Shown here: in pieces, positions 51,356 through 59,963 of the stretch | Layout of the letters: every line of letters begins with the position of its first letter | Position numbering within the stretch: position 1 is the stretch's first letter | Source of the DNA: Massilia aquatica | GTDB lineage: Bacteria; Pseudomonadota; Gammaproteobacteria; Burkholderiales; Burkholderiaceae_D | Direction: 5' to 3' | NCBI RefSeq assembly: GCF_011682045.1 | Contig: NZ_VVIW01000021.1 | Coordinates: 1-64,000, forward strand | Length of the DNA: 64,000 nucleotides | Notes under the pieces: generated by a model | The model's database searches: none | What the model was told of the DNA's origin: nothing | The model's input: the letters and a program-made list of their open reading frames with translations, nothing else | Program-made: the position numbers and the translations under genes

Positions 51356-52402
51356 TCACACCGTGTCGCCATTACGCCGCAAATTTTGCATCATGCGCAG
51401 CATGTAACGGAACTGGCCGCGGTCCCACGGCGTGAATCGGGGCAATTGAAACAGGTCGCCGCCCGGCCGCGCCGCGCCCCACGAGGTCGACACCGCCGCC
51501 TCGAACCCCAGTTCCCTGACGATCGCCACATGCTCGGCCAGGTAATCCTGCCCCGGCTTGCCGTTCGGGTAAGCGAACAGGCTCACCGGCGCGCCGATGA
51601 TCGCTTCCAGCGCGGCTTTGCCATCGGCAATTTCCTGGCGCGCCGCGGCCGCTTCCATGCGCGCCACGATCGGATGATGAACCGTATGCGCGCCAATGCC
51701 CATCCCGGCCTGATGCAGCTGGCGCACCTGCGCCGAGGTCATCATCAGGTCGCTTGGCAACGCCACCGGCACCAGCGCGCACAGCGCCGCCACCTGGCGC
51801 AGGCGTTCGTCGAGCGGCAAATACTTGAGCGCGCCGAGCAGGGTCGAAATGGCCGCCTGCCGCTGCGCCACCGAGCTCAGTTCGAACTCGCCCTGCCCGG
51901 CCGGGCGCAGGTCGATCCGCTCCGGCGCCCGGCGGATCAGCTCGATCACCGTGTCGTTCCACATGCGCCCGCCGTCCAGGAAACCGCTGGCGATGAAAAA
52001 CGTTGCATGCACCCCATGCCGCTGCAGGATCGGCAGCGCGATGGTGGCGTTATCGGCATAGCCATCGTCAAAGGTGATGCAGGCCGCGCGCGGCGGCAGC
52101 TTGCCGGCCTTTAAGCCGCGCACACCCTCGGCCAGCGAGATGATGTTGAAGCACTGTTTCAGCTGGGTCAGCTGGGCGTCGAAACGGCGCGCATCGACCT
52201 CGTCCGGAAAAATCGCATCCTGCTGCGCCAGCACGCGGTGGAAAATCAGGATTGACAGGCGCTGGCGCGCACTGCCCATGAAGCCCAGGTGGCGCATGGC
52301 GCGGCTGGCCATGCCGGCCCAGGCCGGTCCTGCCGGCGCGGAATCGAAGCTGTCGGTGCGCGTGAGCGGCATGGCATGTTCTTTCGTGGTGAAACGGGTC
52401 AT
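51356..52402 (-). CDS. Polysaccharide deacetylase (NodB-like)
   Basis: A 348-aa carbohydrate esterase. After a 40-residue N-terminal stretch comes the NodB domain: LSILIFHRVLAQQDAIFPDEV, ACITFDDGYADNATIALPIL (catalytic and metal Asp pair), HGVHATFFIASGFLDGGRMW, MGIGAHTVHHPIVARM (metal His pair) and FAYPNGKPGQDY. A longer insert than usual separates the second and third motifs, as in exopolysaccharide-locus members. Its ATG overlaps the stop of the ligase gene (ATGA). A second ATG at 52372 would shorten it by ten residues. It presumably trims N-acetyl groups of the polymer. Confidence 0.9.
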   Translation of the reverse strand: MTRFTTKEHAMPLTRTDSFDSAPAGPAWAGMASRAMRHLGFMGSARQRLSILIFHRVLAQQDAIFPDEVDARRFDAQLTQLKQCFNIISLAEGVRGLKAGKLPPRAACITFDDGYADNATIALPILQRHGVHATFFIASGFLDGGRMWNDTVIELIRRAPERIDLRPAGQGEFELSSVAQRQAAISTLLGALKYLPLDERLRQVAALCALVPVALPSDLMMTSAQVRQLHQAGMGIGAHTVHHPIVARMEAAAARQEIADGKAALEAIIGAPVSLFAYPNGKPGQDYLAEHVAIVRELGFEAAVSTSWGAARPGGDLFQLPRFTPWDRGQFRYMLRMMQNLRRNGDTV

Positions 52403-53745
52403 GGGGCGCTCGCGCCGCGCGCCTGGGCTTGTGCCTGGGCATGGGCATGGGCGTCGATCTGGGCGGCGCGGGCAGCCTCGCGCGCGGCCGCCTTGGCCTC
52501 GGCGGCCTCGGCCGCCAGGGTTTTCTCGATCAGGAAGCCGGTGCTCACCACCGCCGCCATCAGATAATACGGCACGTCGTAATACAGCAGGCTGAGGAAG
52601 GCGCCGCCCACGCCGAAGCCGAGCAGGCTGACCTGGATCATGCGGGCAAGGTCCCCCGCCCACGCCAGGTCCTCCCTTTTCGCCGTCGTGCGCACGATCC
52701 ACGCCGCCTTGCGCCAGGTGAGGAAAGCCAGCACCAAATAGATGCCGAGCCCGATAAAGCCATGCTCGCCCAGCGCCTGGAAATAAATACTGTGGGCGGC
52801 GTGCACATCGTCCGGCACCGGCGCGTACAGCTCGAAGGCGGTGCGGTTGTAAATCTCGAAGCCGCCGCCGAGCGGGCGGTCCTTGGCCATGTTGTAGGCC
52901 ATGTACCAGGCATTGATGCGCCCCATGGCCGAACTGTCTTCCTTGTAGGTATTGATGGTCTCCATGCGCGAGGTCCACTTGTCGGGCATGAAGGTGATGG
53001 CAATCGGCACCATCAGCACCATCAAGGCGCCCAGCACCACCTTCTTGGGGCTTTTCAGCCACAGGAAGAACAGCATGGCGCCGATCCCCACCAGCGCGCC
53101 GCGCGAATAGGAACCGAGCGCGGCGAAGGCGCACAGGATGATCGAGGCCGCCATGGCCCGGCGCGCCCACTTGTTCTTGAGGATGGTATACAGGAAGCAC
53201 ATCACCGGAATGATGGTGATGAAGGCCAGCGCCACTTCGTTATTGCCCTCGATATAGCTGCCCTGCGGCCCCCACACAATGCTGCTGCCGCCGGTGGCCA
53301 CGGTAAAGATGCCGCCCTTGACCCCGTAATAGGCGAGCGAGCCGACCAGGGTCCAGATCAGCAGTTCGATCTGCCTGCGGGTCTTGATCAGCATGATGGT
53401 GGCAAAGGTCATCAGGAAGATCTTCGAGACGCGGTTGAGCATCACCACCGATTCGTCCGGCCACATCGAAAAGATGGTGGTAATCCCCATCCACAGGCAG
53501 AACACCATGAGCGTGAGCACAATCGGCGTCATCGGCAGTTTCTTGGGGTCCCGCGTGACCAAGAGGCCGATCAGGGTCACGCCGGCGATGATCGCGGCGA
53601 ACGGAAAGGAATAGGCGAAGCCCCAGCTGAGCCGGTGCGGGTTCATCACGCTGATCCATACCCACATCAGCACGCCGATATACGGGCGCTTGAGGATGAA
53701 CGGCAGCGAGCCGAACACAACCAGCGTAATGATTAAATCTCTCAT
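52399..53745 (-). CDS. Exosortase-A-associated O-antigen ligase/polymerase-like protein
   Basis: A 448-aa inner-membrane protein with ten to twelve membrane helices. The opening MRDLIITLVVFGSLPFILKR, WVWISVMNPHRLSWGFAYSF and the large periplasmic loop (TINTYKEDSSAMGRINAWYMAYNMAKDRPLGGGFEIYN, HAAHSIYFQALGEHGFIG) match the Wzy_C type annotated as putative O-glycosylation ligase of XrtA loci (TIGR03097). The final 60 residues are an Ala-rich cytoplasmic tail with an AHAHAQAQAQ low-complexity stretch. First gene of the minus-strand operon running to vanZ, divergent from the acyl-CoA ligase operon. Confidence 0.9.
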   Translation of the reverse strand: MRDLIITLVVFGSLPFILKRPYIGVLMWVWISVMNPHRLSWGFAYSFPFAAIIAGVTLIGLLVTRDPKKLPMTPIVLTLMVFCLWMGITTIFSMWPDESVVMLNRVSKIFLMTFATIMLIKTRRQIELLIWTLVGSLAYYGVKGGIFTVATGGSSIVWGPQGSYIEGNNEVALAFITIIPVMCFLYTILKNKWARRAMAASIILCAFAALGSYSRGALVGIGAMLFFLWLKSPKKVVLGALMVLMVPIAITFMPDKWTSRMETINTYKEDSSAMGRINAWYMAYNMAKDRPLGGGFEIYNRTAFELYAPVPDDVHAAHSIYFQALGEHGFIGLGIYLVLAFLTWRKAAWIVRTTAKREDLAWAGDLARMIQVSLLGFGVGGAFLSLLYYDVPYYLMAAVVSTGFLIEKTLAAEAAEAKAAAREAARAAQIDAHAHAQAQAQARGASAP

Positions 53746-53999
53746 GAACGATCTGGCGCGGTCCGGTTAGGCTAAGCGCCCTTGGCAGCTTGCCGGATTC
53801 GCTTAAGTAATATGTAATTGATATTGTTCGTGTTCAAGTGGTAAGATTGTACTTGAACTTCTTCCAAATTTCGCTTGCACGGAGAAATTGATCTCCGCAC
53901 AATTTGGCTAGCGTAACGCATGGCACAATCCATGGCGCAAGTCGCCCCTATCCGCCCCGAACAGCAACGCTTTGGCTTCCAGCCGTACGCAAGGTTTCA

Positions 54000-55610
54000 A
54001 TGAGTGACTTGATCCACGACTTCATCTTCCGCTCTGCCGGCCGCTCCCCACAAGCGGAGGCGCTCGTTTATGGCGGCCGCCGTCTGGATTACGCAACACT
54101 TGCGGATTCCGTACGGCAAGTCTCGACAACCGTGCTCGGCCTTGGACTGGGCCGGGGCGAGCGGCTTGCGGTGTATCTCGAGAAAAACATCGAGAATGTG
54201 GCCGCCATGTTCGGCGCCGCCGCCGCCGGCGGCGTGTTCGTGCCCGTCAATCCCCTGCTGAAACCCGAACAGGTGGCGTATATCCTGGCCGACTGCAATG
54301 TGCGCATCCTGGTCACCTCGGCCGACCGCCTGAAACTGCTGGCCGGCGCCCTCGATGCCTGCCCGGACCTGCACACCGTCATCGTCACCGGCAACATCGA
54401 CAACGCGCCCGCCCTGGCCCGCATCAAGGTGTTGGGATGGGACGCCGCTTTGGAAGCAGCCGAAGCGGCCACCCCGGCGCGCAATATCGACACCGACATG
54501 GCGGCGATTTTGTACACCTCGGGCAGCACCGGCAAGCCAAAAGGCGTGGTGCTATCCCACCGCAACATGGTGGCCGGCGCCAACAGCGTGGCCAGCTACC
54601 TCGGCAATACCCCGGCCGACCGCATCCTGGCCGTGCTGCCGCTGAGCTTCGACTATGGCCTGAGCCAGCTGACCACGGCGTTTTCGGTCGGCGCCACCGC
54701 CGTGCTGATCAACCACCTGCTGGCGCGCGATATTCTCAAGGCGGTGCAAGCCGAACGCATCACCGGCCTGGCGGCGGTGCCGCCGCTGTGGATCCAGATC
54801 GCGCCCCTGCCGTGGCCGGCCGACTGCACCCTGCGCTACCTCACCAATTCCGGCGGCGCCATGCAGCGCCCCACGCTCGACGCGCTGCGCCAAGCGCTGC
54901 CGAACGCGCAGCCATTCCTGATGTACGGCCTGACCGAAGCCTTCCGCAGCACCTACCTGCCGCCGGCCGAACTCGAGCGCCGTCCCGACTCGATGGGCAA
55001 GGCGATCCCGAACGCCGAAGTGATGGTATTGCGAGCCGACGGCAGCGAATGCGACCCCGGCGAAGCCGGAGAACTGGTGCACCGAGGCGCGCTGGTCTCG
55101 CTCGGCTACTGGAACGACCGCGCCAAGACCGCCGAGCGCTTCAAGCCGGTGGTCTCCGTGCATCACGGCCTGACCCTGACCGAAATGGCGGTATGGTCGG
55201 GCGACACCGTGCGCAAGGATGAAGAAGGCTTCCTGTACTTCATCAGCCGCAACGATGAAATGATCAAGACCTCCGGCTACCGGGTCAGCCCCTCGGAAGT
55301 GGAAGAAGTGGTCTATGCGCGCGAGGGCGTAGCCGAAGCGGCCGCCATCGGCCTGGCCCACCCGACCCTGGGCCAGGCCATCGTCGTCATCGCCCACCCG
55401 AAGGAAGGCAGCGGCCTCACCGCCGACAGCCTGCTGGCCGCCTGCAAGCCGCACCTGCCGGCCTACATGCTGCCGGCGCGCGTGATCATCGCGCCCGAGA
55501 GCCTGCCGCGCAATCCGAACGGCAAAATCGACCGCAAACTCTTGAGCGTACAAATGGAACAGCTGTTCATGCAAGCACCGACCGAAGCCAACCCGAAGGC
55601 CGCACAATGA
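54000..55610 (+). CDS. Exosortase-A-associated acyl-CoA ligase (AMP-forming)
   Basis: A 536-aa adenylate-forming enzyme. Motifs in order: AILYTSGSTGKPKGVVLSHRN (P-loop), YGLTEAFRSTYLPP, VWSGDTVRKDEEGFLYFISRNDEMIKTSGYRVSP and PRNPNGKIDRK with the catalytic lysine. It fits the TIGR03098 family that activates an acyl group, presumably for transfer to the ACP encoded on the other strand. The start ATG at 54000 has AAGG five bases upstream. First gene of a five-gene plus-strand operon; its stop overlaps the next start (ATGA). The 254-bp divergent region upstream is A/T-rich and must hold promoters for both operons. Confidence 0.92.
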   Translation: MSDLIHDFIFRSAGRSPQAEALVYGGRRLDYATLADSVRQVSTTVLGLGLGRGERLAVYLEKNIENVAAMFGAAAAGGVFVPVNPLLKPEQVAYILADCNVRILVTSADRLKLLAGALDACPDLHTVIVTGNIDNAPALARIKVLGWDAALEAAEAATPARNIDTDMAAILYTSGSTGKPKGVVLSHRNMVAGANSVASYLGNTPADRILAVLPLSFDYGLSQLTTAFSVGATAVLINHLLARDILKAVQAERITGLAAVPPLWIQIAPLPWPADCTLRYLTNSGGAMQRPTLDALRQALPNAQPFLMYGLTEAFRSTYLPPAELERRPDSMGKAIPNAEVMVLRADGSECDPGEAGELVHRGALVSLGYWNDRAKTAERFKPVVSVHHGLTLTEMAVWSGDTVRKDEEGFLYFISRNDEMIKTSGYRVSPSEVEEVVYAREGVAEAAAIGLAHPTLGQAIVVIAHPKEGSGLTADSLLAACKPHLPAYMLPARVIIAPESLPRNPNGKIDRKLLSVQMEQLFMQAPTEANPKAAQ

Positions 55611-56842
55611 GCGCCCCCCGTCCGCAACACGCGCCGCTGGCGCAATTCGAGGTCGAGGGCGATTGCCTGCAGATCGGCGGCATGCCGCTCACGCGCCTGG
55701 CCGAACGGGTCGGGCGCACGCCCTTCTACGCCTACGACCGCGCCAAGCTGACCGAAAGGGTCGAACTGCTGCGCCGCCACCTGCCGCCCGAGATCCATCT
55801 GCACTACGCCATGAAAGCCAATCCGATGCCGGCCGTGGTCCAGCACATGGCCACCCTGGTCGACGGCATCGACATCGCTTCCGGCGGCGAACAGCGCGTC
55901 GCCCTCGACACGCCCATGGCGCCGCACCTGGTCAGCTTTGCCGGCCCCGGAAAGAGCGACACCGACCTTTCTTGCGCGATCGCCGCCGGCGTCACCCTGA
56001 ACATGGAGTCCGAAGCGGAGATGGAGCGCATCGCCGTCATCGGCGCTCGCCTGGGCCTCACGCCGCGCGTGGCGGTGCGGGTCAATCCCGACTTCGAACT
56101 GAAGTCGTCCGGCATGAAAATGGGGGGCGGGCCGAAACAGTTCGGCGTTGACGCCGAGCGCGTGCCCGCCATGCTGGGCCGCATTGGCGAACTGGGACTC
56201 GACTTCCAGGGTTTTCATATCTACAGCGGCTCGCAAAACCTGAAAGCGGCATCGATCCAGGACGCCCACGAAAAAACCTTCGCGCTGGCGATCCGCCTGG
56301 CCGCGCACTGGCCCGGTCCCCTGCGCACGCTCAACATCGGCGGCGGCTTCGGCATTCCCTACTTCCCCGGCGAAGAACGGCTCGACCTGGCCGCCGTGGG
56401 CGAGAACCTCAAGCGCATCCTGCCCGATGTGCGGCGCGCGCTGCCCGACACCGAGATCGTGATCGAACTGGGACGCTACCTGGTGGCCGAAGCCGGCATT
56501 TACGTCAGCCGCGTGATCGAGCGCAAGGAGTCGCGCGGCCAGGTCTACCTGGTTACCGACGGCGGCCTGCATCATCACCTGGCGGCGTCCGGCAACTTCG
56601 GCCAGGTGATCCGCAAGAACTACCCGGTCGCCATCGGCAACCGCATGAACGCCGACGAGCGCGAGACGGTGTCCGTGGTCGGCCCGCTGTGCACCCCGCT
56701 CGACCTGCTGGCCGACCAGATGGCGCTCGCCAAAGCCGAGGTGGGCGACCTGGTGGTGGTGTTCCAGTCGGGCGCCTACGGCCTGTCGGCCAGCCCGGTC
56801 GCGTTCCTCAGCCATCCCGTGGCGCTGGAAGTGCTGGTCTGA
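55607..56842 (+). CDS. Exosortase-A-associated PLP-dependent decarboxylase
   Basis: A 411-aa fold-III PLP enzyme of the ornithine/diaminopimelate decarboxylase group. The PLP lysine is in LHYAMKANPMPAVV, the glycine loop in LNIGGGFGIPYF, ELGRYLVAEAGIYV follows, and the second-subunit cysteine is in VVGPLCTPLDLLAD. It matches TIGR03099 of XrtA loci. The ATG overlaps the ligase stop by four bases. The substrate is probably an amino acid attached to or destined for the carrier protein, giving an amine building block (inference). Confidence 0.92.
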   Translation: MSAPRPQHAPLAQFEVEGDCLQIGGMPLTRLAERVGRTPFYAYDRAKLTERVELLRRHLPPEIHLHYAMKANPMPAVVQHMATLVDGIDIASGGEQRVALDTPMAPHLVSFAGPGKSDTDLSCAIAAGVTLNMESEAEMERIAVIGARLGLTPRVAVRVNPDFELKSSGMKMGGGPKQFGVDAERVPAMLGRIGELGLDFQGFHIYSGSQNLKAASIQDAHEKTFALAIRLAAHWPGPLRTLNIGGGFGIPYFPGEERLDLAAVGENLKRILPDVRRALPDTEIVIELGRYLVAEAGIYVSRVIERKESRGQVYLVTDGGLHHHLAASGNFGQVIRKNYPVAIGNRMNADERETVSVVGPLCTPLDLLADQMALAKAEVGDLVVVFQSGAYGLSASPVAFLSHPVALEVLV

Positions 56843-56916
56843 TGCCATAATCCGCACTCGATCCGTAATCAACCATTAACGCCACCACCAACACCAACGC
56901 AAGCGCGAGGACAGTA

Positions 56917-56946
56917 ATGAACCAATTTTCCGGGAAGCCGCAGTGA
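56917..56946 (+). CDS. Possible nine-codon coupling/leader ORF
   Basis: ATG at 56917 preceded by GAGG encodes MNQFSGKPQ and ends at a TGA that overlaps the GTG start of the amidotransferase gene (GTGA). The ribosome site for the large gene is otherwise poor, so coupling through this tiny ORF may drive its translation. Could also be chance. Confidence 0.35.
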   Translation: MNQFSGKPQ

Positions 56947-58790
56947 GCGGGCTGTGTGGCTGGATCGGCCACGGCGCCAGTGCCGCTGACAACCAGGTCC
57001 TGATCGCGTCCATGGCGGCGCCGCTGGCCGCCTTCGACCAGAACGCCATCAGCACCGTGCAGGCGGCGCGCAGCGCGCTGGCGGTGTCGGCGCGCGCGGC
57101 CAGCGCCCACGTGTTCCACGGCGACGGCCTGCTGGTGGCCGTGTGGGGCGAACCGGAACTGGCCGACGGGTTGGCCGACGGCCTGGCCGACGAATTGGCC
57201 CAACGCGTGGCGCGCCTGTGGCGGCGCGACCCGGACGCCGTCTGCGCCAAATTGAAAGGCGCCTTTGCGCTCGCCATCCTCGACGAGGCCAAAAGCGATG
57301 CCCTGCTGGCGATCGACCGCATGGGCACCCACCAATTGAGCTACCAGACGGCGGGCCAGGCGCTGGTGTTCGCCACCTCGTCGGACGCGCTGATCCGCCA
57401 TCCCAAGACGCCGGCGGCGATCGATCCGCAAGGCTTGTACAACTACGTCTACTTCCACATGGTGCCTGCGCCGGGCACCGTGTACCGCGGCCAGCAACGC
57501 CTGCTGCCGGGCGAATGCCTGCGCTTCAGGAACGGCAGCGTGGAAAAGCGCGCCTACTGGCGCATGGTGTTCGACGAACAGCCGCAGCACGCGTTCGAGG
57601 ACCTCAAGCAGCAGTTCCGCGACCTGCTGCGCAGCAGCGTGCTTGATGCGGCCGGCAAGCAGCCGTACGGCGCCTTCCTCTCCGGCGGCACCGACAGCTC
57701 CACCATCGCCGGCATCATGCGCGAAGTGAGCGACCAGCCGGTCAACACCTACTCGATCGGTTTCGAAGCCGAAGGCTACGACGAAATGTCGTACGCGCGC
57801 CTGGCCTCGAAACATTTCGGCACCAGCCACCACGAATACTACGTCACGCCCGACGACGTGGTGGCCGCCATTCCGCGCATCGGCGCGGTGTTCGACCAGC
57901 CCTTCGGCAATGCCTCGGCGGTGCCGGCCTTTTACTGCGCGCGCCTGGCGCGCGCCGACGGCGTCACCCGCATGCTGGGCGGCGACGGCGGCGACGAACT
58001 ATTCGGCGGCAACGAGCGCTACTCCAAGCAGCACGTGTTCGCCCTGTACGACAAGGTCCCGGGCCTGCTGCGCAAGGCCCTGCTGGAACCGGCCGTCTTC
58101 AACTTCCCGGCCGGCGAGAAGCTCAAACTGATTCGCAAGGCGCGCAGCTACATCGAGCAAGCCTCGCTGCCGATGCCGGCGCGCCTGGAAACCTACAACC
58201 TGCTGGGCCGCTTCGGCCCGGCGCAAGTGTTTACCGCCGGCTTTTTGGCCAGCGCCGACACCGGCGCGCCGCTGGCCAGCCTGTCGCACACCTACGCCCA
58301 GAACGACGCATCGAGCCTGATCAACCGCATGCTGGCGCTCGACCTGAAAGTGACCCTGGCCGACAACGACCTGCCCAAGGTGATCAAGGCGTGCGAGCTG
58401 GCGGCCATGGAAGCGGCCTTTCCGTTCCTGTCGGACCAGATGGTGGCCTTCTCGGCGCGCCTGACGGCCAAACAGAAACTCAATGGCACCCAGCTGCGCT
58501 ACTTCTTCAAGGAAGCGCTGCGCGGCTTCCTGCCCGACGAAATCATCACCAAGCAAAAGCACGGCTTCGGCCTGCCGTTCGGCGTGTGGCTGCAAAAGCA
58601 CAAGCCGCTCCAGCAGCTCGCGCTCGACAGCCTGTCCGACCTGAAGAAGCGCCAGATCGTGCGTCCCGAGTTCATCGACGCGCTGCTCGGCCAGCACTTG
58701 GACGAGCACGCCGGCTACCACGGCACCATGGTGTGGGTGCTGATGATGATGGAACAATGGTTCAAACAACGCTCCGCACCGCAAAGCTGA
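56943..58790 (+). CDS. Asparagine synthase-like amidotransferase of the XrtA locus
   Basis: A 615-aa two-domain protein. The N-terminal glutaminase-like domain (about 1-200) begins MSGLCGWIGHGA; class-II amidotransferases need Cys2 exposed after Met removal, but here Cys is residue 5, so glutaminase activity may be lost or the start differs. The C-terminal synthetase domain has the PP-loop in GAFLSGGTDSSTIAGIMREV (about 240-260), then MLGGDGGDELFGGNERY and ALRGFLPDEIITKQKHGFGLPFG. It should adenylate a carboxylate and form an amide on the polymer precursor. It is followed after six bases by the aminotransferase-like gene. Confidence 0.88.
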   Translation: MSGLCGWIGHGASAADNQVLIASMAAPLAAFDQNAISTVQAARSALAVSARAASAHVFHGDGLLVAVWGEPELADGLADGLADELAQRVARLWRRDPDAVCAKLKGAFALAILDEAKSDALLAIDRMGTHQLSYQTAGQALVFATSSDALIRHPKTPAAIDPQGLYNYVYFHMVPAPGTVYRGQQRLLPGECLRFRNGSVEKRAYWRMVFDEQPQHAFEDLKQQFRDLLRSSVLDAAGKQPYGAFLSGGTDSSTIAGIMREVSDQPVNTYSIGFEAEGYDEMSYARLASKHFGTSHHEYYVTPDDVVAAIPRIGAVFDQPFGNASAVPAFYCARLARADGVTRMLGGDGGDELFGGNERYSKQHVFALYDKVPGLLRKALLEPAVFNFPAGEKLKLIRKARSYIEQASLPMPARLETYNLLGRFGPAQVFTAGFLASADTGAPLASLSHTYAQNDASSLINRMLALDLKVTLADNDLPKVIKACELAAMEAAFPFLSDQMVAFSARLTAKQKLNGTQLRYFFKEALRGFLPDEIITKQKHGFGLPFGVWLQKHKPLQQLALDSLSDLKKRQIVRPEFIDALLGQHLDEHAGYHGTMVWVLMMMEQWFKQRSAPQS

Positions 58791-58796
58791 TTACCG

Positions 58797-59963
58797 ATGC
58801 CCGAATACCAGCGTTTCGACGCCGTAGCATGTGAATTCCCCCGCCCGCGCGTACCCCTGTTGCCGGCCCTGCACTGGGCCGACATCGGTTTCGGCGGCGG
58901 CACCGTCGCTCCCGCCCTGATCGACGGCACCGCCGTGCGCCACTTCGCGCGCGGCCGCTACGCCATGCACGCGGCCTGCCAGGCCGGCGGCATCGGCCCC
59001 GGCACGGTCTTGCTGGCCCCGTCCTACCACTGCCGCACCATGATCGACCCGGCGCTGGCGCTGGGCGGCACGGTGCTGTTCTATGCCGTCGACAGCGACC
59101 TGACCCCGCGCGTGGACAGCATCCGCGCCCTGCTGGCGCCGCGCGACCACGGCATCAAGGCGCTGGTGCTGCCGCACTACTTCGGCTTCGAGCAGCCGCC
59201 GGCCTTGCTGGCGGCGGTGAGCGCGGTGTGCCGCCACCACGGCATCATGCTGATCGAAGACTGTTCGCACGCCTGGCAAGTGGCCGCCAAGCGCGCCCAG
59301 ACCGGCCAGGCCAATGCCGACCATGTGCTCATGGCCAGCCCCTACAAGTTTTTCGGCTGCGAAGACGGCGGCGTGTTGTGGGCCAACCCGGCGCTGTTTC
59401 CGATCACGCCGCCGGCCAAACCGGGCCTGCTGCGCGAAATCAAGGCCTTCAAGTCGGCCTGGTCGCGCAACCGCGCCGCGCATGCCACGGCCACCGCCGC
59501 CGAGCCGCGCGACCCCGCCTTGCGCGGGCACGACATCCTCGAGCGCCACGACGGGCCCTCGGCCCAGTACGAGCCGGCCATGGAAAACAAGAACAGCCTG
59601 GCCCTGTCGCGCTGGGTGATGCGGCGCACCCGCATCGCACCGCTGGTCGAACGGCGCCGCCGGCATTACACCCAATGGCTCGAAGCGGTGGCCGGCGCGC
59701 GCGGCGGCCAGGCCCTCATGCCCGACCTGCCCGACGACTGCGCCCCCTATATGTTCCCGATCACAATCGCCGAGCCGGACCCGGTGTTCTACCAGTTAAA
59801 GCATGCCGGCATGCCGATTTTCCGCTGGGATGACATGGCGGTGTCGAGCTGCACGGTGGCGCGCAACTACCGCCTGCACCTGCTGCACCTGCCCTGCCAC
59901 CAGGGCCTGTCGGCGCAGCAGATGGCGTGGATGACGGCGCTGGTCTCGAAAGCGCTGGCATGA
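58797..59963 (+). CDS. DegT/DnrJ/EryC1-family PLP protein
   Basis: A 388-aa fold-I aminotransferase-like protein. FARGRYAMHAACQAGGIGPG is the cofactor-phosphate region. LAPSYHCRTMIDPALALGG and IMLIEDCSHAWQVAAKRAQ (PLP Asp and His-Ala) follow, with the Schiff-base lysine at about K184 in MASPYKFFGCEDGGVLW. It lacks the usual sugar-nucleotide aminotransferase ending; the C-terminal third is divergent. It probably transfers an amino group to a keto-sugar for the exopolysaccharide, or serves as a paired enzyme to the amidotransferase before it. The stop overlaps the next gene by four bases. Confidence 0.85.
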   Translation: MPEYQRFDAVACEFPRPRVPLLPALHWADIGFGGGTVAPALIDGTAVRHFARGRYAMHAACQAGGIGPGTVLLAPSYHCRTMIDPALALGGTVLFYAVDSDLTPRVDSIRALLAPRDHGIKALVLPHYFGFEQPPALLAAVSAVCRHHGIMLIEDCSHAWQVAAKRAQTGQANADHVLMASPYKFFGCEDGGVLWANPALFPITPPAKPGLLREIKAFKSAWSRNRAAHATATAAEPRDPALRGHDILERHDGPSAQYEPAMENKNSLALSRWVMRRTRIAPLVERRRRHYTQWLEAVAGARGGQALMPDLPDDCAPYMFPITIAEPDPVFYQLKHAGMPIFRWDDMAVSSCTVARNYRLHLLHLPCHQGLSAQQMAWMTALVSKALA

